64,000 bases of DNA from Ceratodon purpureus (GCA_014871385.1 CM026430.1:6613229-6677228); one strand, 5' to 3'; positions 12,420-26,342 are shown, numbered from the stretch's first letter. Translations and numbers: made by a program. The notes: generated by a model not told the origin, from the sequence alone.

Positions 12420-15400
12420 TATTGTTAAGATTATGAACCATTTCACAACTATTTTCACTATGCTACACCTTCTTTACACCTCTAAAATCTAGTGCTTAAG
12501 TAATTAACATCATGTACATCATACTCGTATAAATCCGTCAACTTATGTACTGGAAAATATTTATACGAAAAGAAGTCAAAGTCTATGATCATGTTTGGAA
12601 GAAATAGTAAAAAAATGTATCTTTATTCTGATTCTATAATCTTTTAATCCTTGTGGTCAAATTTATTGTAGTTTTTATACATGATTTTTTAAATCTTTGC
12701 TAAGATTTTATGGTTGAAGGTGCAAACAAAACTTTAGTTCTGGTTTGTTTACTCTTGCTTTATAAATAACTCTTTTTATAAAATTTATAATTGTAGAATG
12801 AACTTTGGATTTGGGGTTCTTCTTCTTCTTTACTTCTATAATTTTGCCCTTTTGCAACCAACCCCTTCAAAATGTCTTTATATGAACAACATATATTAAC
12901 TATCGTGATGTTTCACACAATTTTATAATTATTTGTAGGTTTTTGATACCTCTTACTTGATTTTCACCATCATTGGATTAAAAAAAAAGTATTTATGATA
13001 GATATGAACATGTCTACTATATTTATTTTAGATTGATTTTATGAAAAAAACTAATTTCTAATAATATTTCATTATATTCTAGTCATTATTATGCATTTCT
13101 AAGACTAATTGGATGAGTTTTTAAATTTCTTTTCACTTTTCTTTTAAACATCCAATTTAAAAAATGCAAAATTCTTCAAAGGTTGTATAATTTAGACTGT
13201 AAAATCAGAGATCTCAAAATTGATCTTTTATAATCAACACGTAAATTCTTCAACAACATTTTTTATAAAATAAATCTAATCTTTTCAATTAATAATCTTG
13301 GTGAATGGCTTTTGTGTATTGTTCAAAAGTAAAAAATCACTTTTAATGGCAAGAATAAACCCTAACGTCTTATTCATATACCATCTTTATATTCTTAAAT
13401 TTGATAATCAAGTGAATATTAAAACATCAACTTAATTTTGCAATCCAATAATACTTGAATATTAGATGAAATATATAATCTACACATATATAGACTTTTA
13501 AGAGAAGGAATGAATGTACATAGAATGTGGATTTAAAATAATGAAATCTGCTAGCTTTATAGATTTCATGTGCACAAGCATGTAATATTGAAAAATCTAT
13601 AGATTAATAGATGAAAGAGGTGATGGCATCATGATTACCATCTTTAGTGTTGTATACCTTACTAACACGATATTGATGGTATCTTAACGTGGGTCATCTT
13701 CAAAATCATCTACAAAATGTCCAACCAAGTAAAATCTTACTTATCTAGAGATTTCAAAGACAACACAAATTTTGACCATGAGAAATCCATTACTTTTGAG
13801 AGTTTAAAGCAAATTTGAGCCAAGAGTAATGCACTTAAATCAAGAAGAAAATGTGTTGAGCTTTATATGATATTATAAAAGATATGAATAAACAAAAGTT
13901 CAATAAGTCGATTTCTGAAAACTATCATTCTAGACTAATGGACAATTCAAACTATGGCCAATTGTTAAAATTTTGCCAAATTCCACCAATTCAATTGAAA
14001 ATATTTAATATGCTCGAATATTCTCTTATGGACCGGACATGACCCCTAACGGACGGACGAGCGGACCGGACGGTCTTTCGGACAGAGAGGTCCTATGAAC
14101 AACCATGCTCTTAAGCCTTTATCTTAAACTTTGAAGGCGATAGTCTATATTCTTCTGGAGTTTTGAAGTGGCAAACATTTTTTGTGAGTTTGGATGCCAA
14201 AATAACAAATTATCAATTGAAAATTGGACCATATATAAAGGCTTGGGCCCTTGGCTAATTCCTACTAAAAAATTAGTCTTTTTTCTCGGGTTAAAATATG
14301 CATCAAAATTCAGTAAAATTGAATAATAAAGAGTTGGTTATGCTTCCAAGCCTTGTCATGCTACATATAGTAATCCTTTGTAAATTATTGACATTGAAGG
14401 TATACTTGTTTAAAATTAGAATTATTTCAATAGGCCATGACTTTATTAGAATAATGTATTTATTCTTGAAATTTTCCACAAATTCTTCATTATTTACATA
14501 TTTTGATGTATATCTTTCATCAAAGGCTTTGGAATTTTGCACGTAATTGGACTAAAATTTTGAGGGACAAACATTTGATTTAGGCAAAGCACAAACTATC
14601 CTTGATTAAACCAATGCAACTTTAAACACATAATATACATGAAATGACAATGAAGTTTGGCAACAATTAGTGCTGAAAATGTATTTGGAGCACAAAATTT
14701 AGAAATTATAGGCTCTAACTTCCAAACTACTGGTCCAAATTCATAATGTTCAATAGATTTTAGCTTCTTATAAGTGCCAAATTAGTGTAGTTAGACATTT
14801 TTAAAGACAATTTAAAAAAAATAGTAACGACATCTTTATATTGAATTTTTGATTCCTTGATTTACTAAGTTTTGAGTCAAGAGTGACTTTCTAAAACTTC
14901 ATTGACGTAAATTGAAGGATACCATGAAATATAATGAAAATGGTAAAATGTGATATTTGAATATAATAATACACACAAGTTTTTGAGTTATTAAACAACA
15001 TTGGTTGAAGGATAAAATACATTTATTTGAGAGATTTCAAACCTGGTAGTCACTTTCAATCGTTTCTTGAAGTGTAAAAGTTGGTCTATATTCTAAAAGC
15101 TTGGACTTCAACTCAAAAACATAGCCAATACTTTGTTATTTCATAAGAGCATTGTAAATTGGGTACCGTCTTTGAAACACAAGAGTTGTACGTCAATTTT
15201 TGCACAAATTTTTTATGTACATCAAAAAGACAAGTCACAAACACAGTAAAAAAATTGGTAATAATGAGAAGACTAAAGTCCAAAATCAATGAGGAAAAAA
15301 ACAATCAAATTGGAAAAGTCTTGACTATCCTGGATATTTATTTTATAAAATTAATATACTTATAGATTCTAATAATTCCAAGACAAAAGTTTCCGGCTAA

Positions 15401-17540
15401 GCTTAAAGTATAGCAAACTCTATGAGGTTGCTTCTTTTTATACATTGGAGTTAAAGAAAACATGGTCCATTTATTCCACATAGGATTCCTCCATGAATAA
15501 AAACAAGAAGTTCAACTCAACTTTCTTGTTGGTGCAAATGCAAAAGTTAGGTACCAAGACTATTTACCAATGAAAACTTGTCTATTTTTTTGCACTCCAA
15601 TTCAAACTTTTTGGTGTAAATTGGACCTGAGTTGGTCCAGTACGATGAAATGAATAAATTCTAGGCTTTCGACACATAAAAAGAACATACATAATATATT
15701 GACTTTTAAATTTAAACAAACCATGGCTTCAAAATCTAAAACATAACTTTCAAAGCTAGGATTTCTGGACAATCAAAAGATATTCTCCTTCTATAATTCA
15801 ATTTTCAAAAATATATTTTTGAAGATAAGGCAAACAACTCACAATACCTTAAAGCAAACATTATGTTCTAAGGACTAAATTATGTACAGCTAATTTGGTT
15901 ATGGTAGTGACTTATAAAAATGAGCTACAAATGGATCTTAAATAAATACAAGTGTATCCAAAAACACATGCCTAATACTAAGTTTGCTGATCCCTAGAAA
16001 TATTAAAATAATGAGTGGCCAAGCAATCTCCTAGTTGAGTACTGTATGTCAATAGCATGTTTGTTCACCTTTGAACAAATATTTATTTAATTTTGGAAAA
16101 TAAGATTTGTCTCCAAAAAAAAATAAAAAAATCATTTTTTTCCTCCAAAAATCACTAGAATTAGCTTAGATGGCTTAAAGTGAACAAATATCACTTAAAA
16201 TATTTTTTTATTTCTTTGTTTGTCTATCCTTGCTTTTTGTTTTTATTCTTTTAAATTTCTATAATCATTTATAAAAAAACCTCCTATTGATGTACGGTAT
16301 ATAATTTTTAGCCATGCTATGAATTAAAATTTTGAAAATCCACAAGTAACTCAGTATCACTCCAATTTTTTAAATTTTTTTCCCCCCTTGGTTTTAGTCC
16401 TACTCACCTAAAATACCAGCAACATTTAGCATCAAAAAAGTCTTAAAACAGTTCAATGCACAAAAGCGGTACATTTGGGTGTGTTTAACTTACACTATTT
16501 GGGATGAAAATGAACTCATGTATTCTTTCCATGCAAAACAAAAGCAAGCGGCAGTGGGCAGTAGAACCTTAGGGTATGTTGGAAACTTGGAACTTGGAGG
16601 ATGCAGGTCAGGCCAAAAGTGAAGAACAAAAATCAGGCCCTTTGTGTCCGTGTGCTATCATAACAATGTATGTACCCTTAAAGCTCAAATTTCACGTGAT
16701 GCCTACTGAGTGTTGCCACACTTTTGTAAACCACATCCATGCATGTTCTGCAGTACACTGAGGTCAATAAGTGAAGGTAATTTTGGATCCAGTAAACTTC
16801 TCTAGCTCATGTTTGCACAATACAGTATATATCAGTTGACTACAATGCGCCTTCTGCATGAACAACATGTGTGCCAAATTTGGTTCCGTGATAACATACA
16901 AAATTTGAAAAGAAAAGAAAAAATAGGGGAAAAACCAACATCAATGCTCAATATACAAATATCCTAAATAATTTGTATGAAACATTTTCACGGTCTAATG
17001 TTCTAATTTAGGGTAGGAAGTAGATATCATGATAAGGAATATTTGACAAATTTCAATTTTAGAATGAAGAATGTGCCTAGAGGGATTTGTGACTTGTCCT
17101 TTTGGATTTACATCTTAATTCTATATACCATTAGAAATTGAGCGTGTAATTAGCTCAACTTTAATTGCCATACTTTCAACAACACCATTATTAAACCACG
17201 ACTTATGTAACTTTTCACAAATTTAACTCATAATATATAATAATTTTTTTCTAGAAATTGAGTAAAACCTGAAACAAATGAAAAACATTGCAACTACTCT
17301 TGCATGTCAATTGCTATCCCAAAAGGAAAAATAACCCATTAACCCTAAAACGTCATATGCTTTCCTGATACCACTCCCAAAATCTCTTTTAAATTCCATT
17401 TTAAGCATTATTCTATTTTTAATTTGCTTGAGCTCTATTCTAAGAAAGTATAGATCTCTTTAAGGTGCTCAGTTTGACATTCTAAAAATCCAATTTGGTA
17501 TAATGGAGTGTAAGTTATGAGCAAGATTCTCTCAAAAAAA
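12420..17540. other. AT-rich intergenic DNA, no gene seen
   Basis: Short frames such as 14,298-14,546 and 15,113-15,365 overlap on both strands and look random. A single GC-rich patch at about 14,035-14,092, rich in GGAC/GGACCGGAC words, could be an old element end, but I found no partner. Confidence 0.45.
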
Positions 17541-17561
17541 ACCCAGCCCCTCGGGCTGGGT
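17541..17561. other. Perfect GC-rich hairpin (9-bp stem, 3-base loop)
   Basis: ACCCAGCCC, CTC and GGGCTGGGT form a perfect 9-bp stem with a 3-base loop, preceded by a run of A. It stands out in AT-rich DNA. It resembles a rho-independent terminator in shape only; nothing nearby suggests that role. Confidence 0.6.
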
Positions 17562-17929
17562 CTGACGTTTAAGGGTTAAGGTTAGTCAACTCCATCTTAT
17601 CTAGAAATTCTTTTATTGCAAAATGGCACAGATATCTCCCAAATACCTCCACCTTCAAAGGAGCTCCGAGAGCACACACATACACAGAAAGAGTCTGCAC
17701 TCATTTGGCTCAACAATCACAAAGACGTGGCTATCAACTCATGGCGGAAACAGATTTTGCATGAGTTTAATGGTAACTGTCTGTTTTGCATACCACTGGT
17801 GGATGGATTTGTACTTCACAGGTTTTGGGAATATCTTCGCGCATGGAGAGCTTGGGACTGGGCAACCTCATCAGCAAATTTGCCATTGGTAGACTTTCAA
17901 TTTCACCCAAAATATCATTGCAATTACCT

Positions 17930-18000
17930 GGCCCTGGACCTTTGTCCGATGTGGGCCTGTATTTCTTTTATCCTCTGCAATGAATTCTCTTTTATTGCTT

Positions 18001-18039
<39 letters not shown>
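17930..18039 (+). mobile_element. 5'-truncated LINE tail with long poly(A)
   Basis: A 3' end with the wording CTTTTATTGCTTC is followed by about 38 A residues (18,001-18,039). The last 60 bases before the A run resemble the 3' end of the LINE that finishes near 26,320 and the tiny tail at 37,414-37,450. I read it as a short, recent L1-type insertion. Confidence 0.5.
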
Positions 18040-18043
<4 letters not shown>

Positions 18044-18562
18044 TGCAAAAGATATCCACAACAAATACACAAAGTTAACTTAAATTTGGAGCTTGCTTTG
18101 CCGAGCTTGAATATGGGCTATCTGGCTACAAGTCAATGATGAGTTTTTTTAGAACTGTGATCTGGCTATACTTTAAAGTAGTTGATAACATTTGGAATGC
18201 AATGTTGGAGTATGGCCAAATGATTTGGATGAAGATTCTTGCTCATCGTGAGAAGTCATCCAAGCAACATGGACAACTCATTTGACATGTTCATAAATCC
18301 CGGAAAAGTCAATAAATTCTACATGGCAGGGTGCATGTCTGGGAATTGCAAAGGCGTGCAAATCATCTGGAGGAAGAGGCCTTTTGTCATGTGCATATTC
18401 ATCAAGGTTAGTTTTGATTATTTCTTCTCTTTTCCTTGGTATGGTCTTTGTTCTAGGATTGATGCCTTTCTGTAAAAATAAAATGATAAAAATAACAACA
18501 AACACTTTATTTATACTATCTTAGATCTATAACAAAAATAGAGTACTTTTCCTTTGGGAGCA

Positions 18563-18816
18563 CACTAACTAATACGCATTGAACTCCCGGAGAACCTTTT
18601 TTTAGCATGTAGAACACTATTCATGTTCTACATGTAGAACCCTGAAATTACAAATGCATGGTTCTACAGTCTTTTTTTAATATTTTTTTCCAAATTCTGG
18701 TTCTTCATCCCAAATTTGGTCAGGGAACCCCTCCCGCAGACCGTAGAACCGATAACCTGCAAGTTGGGAGGTTCTACATGGGCCCACCCGAGAAGTTCGA
18801 TGGGTATTAGTTAGTG
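18563..18816. mobile_element. CACTA-like MITE, 254 bp
   Basis: The left end CACTAACTAATACGCATTG and the inverted right end (reverse complement CACTAACTAATACCCATCG) form terminal inverted repeats of more than 20 bases that begin with the diagnostic CACTA. The inside is a nested set of small inverted repeats built from the word GTTCTACATG. There is no coding capacity, so movement would need a CACTA transposase from elsewhere. I could not define a clean 3-bp target duplication. Confidence 0.7.
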
Positions 18817-19590
18817 TACCGCTTTCCTTTCAATTGAATACTCTATTGAGTTTTGACATATTTTGGAGATTATGAACATTTTCTTTTTTTGAGAACATAC
18901 CCTATTTTTCTTCTCAATATGATTCATAGTCTCTTCATATTTGGTTGTTTTTGAATACATATATAATATCATTTTTTAATATAATCAGATATGGGTTTAA
19001 AAGAAATGTACCAGTATACAATATGACATTGTAGCAATTCCAATACACTTTTAAGGAGCAAGCTTGAATTTCTAAAAAGTTGAGTGAAGTTCATCCTAGA
19101 AATGATAATCATTAAACAAATCAATTTCACTCAACTATAGACTTTGGAGTTATTTCTTAAACTTCAAACATTTATATTCTTGCAATTTTGGTTATTTTGT
19201 GTACCTATTTTATACAAAGTTTTACTATATTTACAATTTCAATGTCTAGAATTGGAAACATCATTATAGCAAAAGAATTACGCAACGAAAATAACACTAC
19301 TAATTTTGTAAATACCTTTCATAAACTGTAATGAATTGTTGGAAAGAAGTTATTTTAAAATTCCTATACTCTAGTATGATTTGATTTCCATTCTTCATCC
19401 TACTATAGGAGGGAATATTAATGGTTGTATAAATTTGTTGGTGTATAATGGCTATATAATATTAATGGCTGTTAAACATTGTTTTATCAAAGTTGGACTC
19501 TTTACTTTTTGATAGGCATAGATTTGAATAAGTTTTAAAGACTTATTCTAAGAAAGCCTCCCTTATTGTATAATGCAATAAGTTTCAACT

Positions 19591-20481
19591 TTGTGGATCA
19601 CAATACTCAAACCCACACAAACCCCCAATATTTGCAAATGGATGGGATATGTAGATATAGACAATGAATTTTTAATGAATTTTGGAAAAAACCCAGTTAT
19701 CCTAGACAAACAAAAATTGCGCCTCATTAAATTCCGTATGGGAACTTACATGGGCAATGCTAGAAAGCAAATGTTCTTTGGTAGACAAAGATTTCCATCT
19801 ATTTCATGCCCTATATGCAAGTCATATGAACCGAATACATAGTTACATATATTACTAACATGCCAACAACAACACATACATTCACTTCGTATTAAACGAC
19901 ACAACAAAGCTATTTGGGAAATTAGAAAATTAATCATCTCATCTGAAAAAGCCCGTTGTTTCATTTTCATGAATGCTTGTACCTTCAATGATAAACCTCC
20001 AAGAAAATACCGTTCCTAATTGACTACTTCCTTGCACATGTGGTCAGCAAAGATGCCACTGTAACTCAAGATTCAGATCACACATTCTGTGTGTCAAAGA
20101 TTTACCATATCAAAACGACCCTCCCACAGAAATAGACCCCAATCTTACCATACAATTTATTGAATTCACATATTGCAATGACCAATTTTCCCTAGAAACA
20201 CTTGAAGCTAAAATCAACAAATATAGACCATTAATCGCTAGAATAGTTGCTAGAGGATGAAAAATCGACCCTCTTATTGTCATCATAGTGGACGCCAAAG
20301 CCACTACACACAACCATCAATGAAACTACTAGAAGACAATTTCAAAATACCTATGCTCACCATAAAAAATGCCTTCAAAAACATAAATACTACCGCTATA
20401 CAATATGCCATCTCTATCCTCCTCCACAAAAGAAGAATAAAAAACTACCAACCACTACCAAAAACATTAGACCTCCCATAA
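19591..20481 (+). pseudogene. C-terminal fragment of a second LINE-type reverse transcriptase
   Basis: A decayed reading frame starts at 19,591 and carries a zinc-finger-like segment, CPICKSYEPNT, followed by H-x4-C, then an RHNKAIWEIRKLI segment. I recognise this type of tail from the C-terminal region of some LINE reverse transcriptases. It continues after several stops to 20,257-20,481, which ends in a PSMKLLEDNFKIP to KRRIKNYQ region. No reverse transcriptase core is present upstream, so only the 3' part was inserted or kept. It differs from the LINE at 21-26 kb. Confidence 0.5.
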
Positions 20482-20564
20482 TTTAAACCTTATAAATAAA
20501 ATAAAATAAAGCAAATTTTTAATAGTTAGATACTTTATTTAATATTACCAACGGGTATAATGTC

Positions 20565-20765
20565 TCTTATCACGCATGGTAGGATGTTGGTTGGTACAAC
20601 TCATTTCATGCGTGCAATCACTTGGTCAACAATACCAAGCCACTTCATCCTCCACATATGCTCAAACAAGACCATCAGAGTTTGAACCTAGACTAGTTAT
20701 ATGTGACAAACGCTCATCACCAACCAACAATGAGCTCGTGGCTTCGTGGCCAAACTCACATTAAA
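20565..20765 (-). mobile_element. Possible tRNA-derived SINE
   Basis: On the minus strand, a B-box-like GGTTCAAACTC is preceded by about 70 bases with a plausible tRNA-like shape. The segment is less AT-rich than its surroundings. There is no clear poly(A) tail or target duplication, so this is tentative. Confidence 0.3.
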
Positions 20766-21161
20766 ATTAACTCATACGGTAAGCTATTATGGTTTCATAT
20801 TACCGGTTACTTGATACTAAAGTGTCTACTCTCGAAAGGAGGAGTAGATCTTTATTTCCATACCTTTGTCCTATGGGCATCGGATTGGGGGTAGATCGAA
20901 TAGACACTTAATTTACGTTGGTCTCCTATGAGGATCAAAGTTTCTCTTTCACTACTCAAACCTACAAGACCTGTATGTATCAATATGTTTCACACGACCA
21001 CTATGTACGGTACAATCCACAAATAATCCTTCCAAAATCCTTTTTCCAAGGAACCTGTATTTTTCAGTAATAGAAGTATTCAATACTTAGTTTTTTAAAC
21101 ACAAAAGCTTTTCTTTAGCACGAGCGTCAAGAGCAACGTCCAGAAAAGTACAAGCACATGC

Positions 21162-24100
21162 TTGAAGCCCATACTCAAAGCAATGGCTGTCCCAAACTAC
21201 TCCCTACCAAGATCCCCGCCAATGATTGTATCTTTACTCAGTCAAAATGTTCAGGGCCTAAACGACCCTGAGAAACTCGATACGGTGAAGAACTATTACA
21301 AAAGTCACCTTCGCAAGGTGGATGTTATTTGTGTTCAAGAGTTAAAATTAAGAGGCGATCGGCTATATGCAATTAAGGACACTATGTGGCAAGGGGCAGT
21401 TTTTTTTTTTTTTTTTTTCACAAGAGGCAGCAGTGGCATATAATAATCAACTTAATGAGAACGGGGCGGGTAGTAGCGGGCTTTGTATGTGGATCATAAG
21501 TGTATGAAGGAAGCGCCGATTGGATGCGGCTAAAGGGAATACCTGGCTAAGACATGGCAATACCCAGCGTCTACGTCTCCTACACACCAGACCAACGTTG
21601 AATATTATGGGCGGAGCTGATTTCTAGCCTATCCCGCAATTGCAAGTGGGCCATGGCGAGAGAATGGAACTTTGTAGAGCACCATGGGGGCAAGTCAAGT
21701 GGACGACATTCATACATGACTAAAGAAGAGCGCCGACTCTTTTCAGAACTTAAGGACATCTTCCAAGTCGAAGATACCTTTCTCCCTTTGAGTCAGCTGA
21801 AATTTAGTTGGGACAATTGCTGCACGACATGGCACATAGTTATGTCGAGGCTCGATTGGTTTTAGAACTTTTCCAGCCTCGCACATCCAACAAGTGGAGA
21901 TAACTACCAAATATCGGGCGACTGCGTGCATGCAGATCAACTTCCTGTGTGGCGGCAACTCCGCCTAGCGGTTACTGAGAAACGCTCGTCTCTTTACGTA
22001 ATGAACGCTATACATCTCCAAAAACAGGTGGTGCAAGAGGGCGTCCGTTAGATTTGGAGGCGTTCATGTTAGCTCCCCTTTTAAGGAAAAATACGATGGT
22101 GTGTCAAATTTTACAAGAAATATTGCATTCGGAAGTCAGCTGAAAGCAAACTCGAGGAACAATTGCTCCTTAAGAAACTCGAGGAGGCAACCAGATTGCT
22201 CGAACATGAGCCCGGCAACCTGCAAGCACATGGCGATTTAACTAGGGTGGCAGGGCAACTCATGACTTTTGAGCTGCAGAAATCGACGGGTCAACGACTT
22301 CGAAGTCGGCTGAAATGGAAGGACAAAGGCAATCGATGTTTACGAGAGTTTTTCCAAGTGCATCGGGAGCGGTCCACAGCGTCGCACATAACGGTAGTTG
22401 AAGAGGCGGATAGGATTGTGCACAATCAGTAGACAGACCTCAAACAGATTTGTCAGAGCTATTTTGGTAAGCAGTACATAGCTCAGCCTGAAACCAACGA
22501 TGGTGCGGTGACACAAGTGGTGAGCTATGTGAAGGATAGACTCTCGACAACTATGAAGAAATCTCTAAGTGAACTACTCTCCCTTGCAGAATTACACAAG
22601 GCATTGTTGGAGATGAAACCAAGTAAGTCCCTGGGATCAAATGGTATCATTGTAGATTTTTACAAGTGCTTTTGGGACATCATGGGAGAAGAGTACATGA
22701 TTATGTTAGAAGAGGGCATCCTACAAGGGCACTTACCAAACGACATGATCCAAGGTACAATAGCTTTAGTACACAAGGGAAGGAAACGCTTCGCCCTTAC
22801 CAACTAGCTCCCCATAACACTATTAAACCTCGGATACAAGATTTACGCAAAGGCTCTTCAACTGCGCTTATAGCTCGTGCTCATGGAAATCATTAGCCCC
22901 CATCAACCAACATTTTTACCTATGCGCTTCATCCTTGACAACCTCATGCTGACTCAAGAGACTATCACGTGGGCTGAACGTTCCCACCAATCCTCCCTAT
23001 TCTTAAAATTAGATTTTTCTAAGGCTTATGACATGGTAGATTGGGAATGTCTGTTTAAAATCGTGGACAAAATGGGCTTCCCTAGTGAGTTCAATCACAT
23101 GGTGCGCCTGCTCTTCATAAATGCCTCTGCAACGGTGAAAGTGAATGGTACTCCCTCCCTTCCCTTCAACAATAAGCCACGGGTGCGCCAAGGTTGTCCC
23201 CTTGCTCCATACATGTTTCTAATTATCGCACAAGTACTGAGTGCGATGGTTTCCTGAGAAATGGAGTGTGGGAGAGTTGCCGGCATCTAGCTACCCTTCC
23301 GTGAGAGGCAACGGACCATCGCGCAATATGCGGATGACACCTCTTTTACCCTTCTATGAGAGGAGGGGATAGTTGGAAATCTCATAAATCTCCTTGAGAT
23401 GTTCTGCCTAGCGACTTGCTTAGTCCTAGAAACTGAACAAAGTCTTGCGAGTATTGGAAGTGTGAAAGCCCCGCTAGAAGTTTGGAGTGGATTGACCATC
23501 TAAGAATCACATAGGTTGAATTGGACATAATGAGCAAGCTCTTTGGCGCCCCCTTTGGACTCTCACTTAGCACAACAAATGTCGATGATTTTTTGCATGC
23601 GAGGCTAGTGAAGAAGTTAACGTATTGGAGCTCTACCCGGATCAACCCTACTAAGAAAGGTATTATTGCAAATAGTGTCTATTGTCTTCACTTTTTCTTT
23701 TTTTTTTGTCGATTTATGAGGGAACCAAAAAGGGAGTAGGTGGCTTAAGTCGTCAATTATGAATTACATTGACTTCGGGAAAATCCAATGATCCCAGGTG
23801 CGAGTCAGCTGGCTGCAATGATGTCAAGAGAAGAAAGCAGGAGGTATTGGTCTGATCGATCCAGAGGACGCAGCCACCGCCTTTATGGCTAAGTGGCTGC
23901 TCAAGGCGTTGGAATCAAGGCAGACCAACCTACACCTCATCTTGCGTTCTTGGCTCTCTTAGTATCACCCTTATTCTCTAGGTCGTTGGCAAAATAGCTT
24001 AGAATCCTTCATCCTACCTAAACATCAGGCAGCTCAAGGATCCATCATCTGGAACCTCGTAAATTTGGCCTGGAAGGATTTGCTCCCGTTTATCTCCTCT

Positions 24101-26342
24101 GTGAGACCAAAAAATAGAGAAGAATTATTGAGCTGCAAGTGGTGGTGGTATCCACTTGCGTCGCTAATTGGCTCAGGCTTTTCCAACACCCGAGCAACGG
24201 AGCTCCACAAAGGAAGGCTTTGACGGTGTAGGGATGTCTGGTTCAAGGATCGGTTCATGTTGGCAAATGAAGCTCAAGCCCAAGTTTGGGCTCATCGAAA
24301 GGGAGCGAGGTGCGTAGGAAGGGGCCATATCCAGCGTGCGACAAACTTGGCGGGATCTTCTTCAACTTCCGGACACCCTGCAGACGGGCGTGTGGTGGGC
24401 AGTTTACAAGGACAATCTTTCACCCCCACTGTTATTGGTATGCTGCACAAAGGAGAATTTTCACCCCTGGTTAGGGGTAGGCATACATACTATCTCAATT
24501 AGTGTACCGGCCTTTGAGGTGAGCATTCAGTCGTCATCCCTCATTGACATCTCCTTTATGGTTTGACTAACATCAGCTCGATATGATGATCAAGGAGACG
24601 ACGCGATCACCGAAGTTGCGGTATGCTTGAGGAGGATTCGGGTGGTCCACATACAACGAGGCTAACATGAGCTTCTTTTACGGTAAGGTTCAAGAATTGG
24701 ACTGGGATCCTGAACGTATCGAATGGCCCGTCGGGGTGTATTTCTTGCTCTTTATATCCAAGCTTGGTCGGAAACTTCGTTTGAGTCGACATATTATCCC
24801 TCCAATTGTTCCAAGAAAGTGGGTAGGGACACTGGATGAGTTTTACAAAGTCTAATGGTTAAATGCTTGGAATAAAGAGCGTGAAAGGAACGAAGCTGGA
24901 TTGTTGTGGGTGATGTAGCACAAAGGGGTGGCGATGAATGCGTGGCGGGGCAAGCATTAAAATCACATCAATCAATGTTGCATGGTGTGTCAAAATGATA
25001 CCAAGGAAACAATGCTTCACTATTTTTGGGAGTGCTCGGTTGCTACCAGAGTATGGAGGTGGTGTACGTGCCCAAATACTCTAAGCATTGTGTAATCATC
25101 CCCTTTATCGTGAGGCATCAGCTTGCTCTCTCTCTGAAGAGGCCCTGAGCTCCGACTCCATGAGTGGAGGACTTACGATGAGTAGAAACAGAGCCAGCAA
25201 TTAATCCCCCTCCCCTCCCCCCCCCCCCCCCAAAGCATCGGAAACCGCCAACCCCATCCAGGCGCAATGCGAGGCTGCGCCTAAAGGGCACTTGAGGCCC
25301 TATGGGCACCATGCACCTCTCAGCCACAACGGATTGAGATGCCACGGACGTGGCGACTGACCACGAGGTCCATGCACATGCACGGAACATGGCTTCTACC
25401 AGCAGCCAGACACCTGTCAATCTCAAACAATCATTAGGAGAAAAATCAGGTCACAAAAAGGCCGTGTAAGCGGCACGTGAGAGAAAAAAACGGGCGCTGC
25501 CCGCGTACTTTTTGACATGGCACTGACTGTGCCACCGTGGTGCCAGCAACCGCCACGGGGGCTCGAACCAATGACCTCCGAGGGAGGCGTGTGGAGGGCA
25601 CATCTACAGTGTCGGGCTGACACAACCTGCCCACTTGGGACCAAAGCCCGAGCCGAGGCATTCATGTTTCACCTAATATTCCGAGGACCTTTATTGTGAG
25701 TGCGCCACGCAGTTCTGTGCGGGCAGCAACTCTGGCATCCGCTGCCAGCGGCAGAGGTGCCCAAAGTAGGGAGTTCACCTAGAAAGGGCAGGCTTACACG
25801 GCCTTATTTTGAGCTCATTTTTCTCCTAATGTGATTCTTAAGTGGAAGCAAGGAATTTTTGCGTATAGACTTCTGCGGAGACTCAAGAAGGTTAGTCAAA
25901 TTTGGCTTCTGATGAGAGGAACGGTTTCATGGATGTTGTGGCGCACCCGTAATGATGCCTCCTTCACTGATACCCAGTGGCACTTTGAGAAACTTATTTG
26001 TAAGATCTGGATTGGACTGTTGACTACGGTTGTTTAGCTTGGAACAAGACAATGATCGACGTCCAAAAACTGGTTGGTAACGCAAATAAAGATCGTGAAC
26101 GGATTGAGCGATTTCGCGAGCAATGGTGCAGAAGCAACCTGCTTGCTAGTTGGGAGGACTGTCAGCTTAGGTGGCACCTTGCTAGCCCGAACTTTAGATT
26201 CAGTAGTGAGGAATAGTTTTTGTGCCTTGTCTTGTTATTTTCTCTCTCGCCCGACAAGACGGGAGGGCTGTATTTGTGCTCTCTTCTTGCAATAAAGGGC
26301 CTCCCTTTATTTGTGTTAAAAAATTAAAAATTAAAAATTAAA
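21162..26342 (+). pseudogene. L1-type LINE ORF2 pseudogene (endonuclease, RT, zf-RVT)
   Basis: A full-order but dead ORF2 is present. The APE-type endonuclease begins near 21,230 (SQNVQGLNDPEK, then VDVICVQELKL); a poly(T) run at about 21,401-21,418 lies within it. The endonuclease end is at 21,653-21,865 (LKFSWDN). The reverse transcriptase spans about 22,560-23,360, with LKLDFSKAYDMVDWE, VRQGCPLAP and a catalytic YADD at 23,327-23,338. A zf-RVT-like finger is at about 24,970-25,065 (MVCQNDTKETMLHYFWECS). The C-terminal domain resumes at 25,831-26,037 (WLLMRGTVSWMLWRTRNDASF). Stops and frameshifts are frequent. About 700 bp of unrelated sequence, including a TIR element, splits it after 25,090. 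It ends in an A-rich ATTAAAA tail at about 26,316-26,342. Confidence 0.85.
25432..25831. mobile_element. 0.4-kb TIR element inserted in the LINE
   Basis: The left end CATTAGGAGAAAAATC and the reverse complement of the right end CATTAGGAGAAAAATG start inverted repeats of about 40 bp that share a further GGCCGTGTAAGC block. The inside is GC-rich and non-coding; a B-box-like GGTTCGAGCCC lies on its minus strand near 25,560. It interrupts the LINE, so it is younger than the LINE. I could not assign a superfamily or a target duplication. Confidence 0.6.

Noticed and set aside
17616..18083. 155-codon frame before a poly(A) run, a possible retrogene
   Set aside because: Three overlapping frames give no convincing family, and the last residues are poly-lysine from the A run itself. 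Only the LINE-like tail is supported.
25200..25232. C-rich run as a possible telomere-like or regulatory tract
   Set aside because: It is a simple CCCCT/poly(C) run inside sequence interrupting the LINE, without periodic telomere units.
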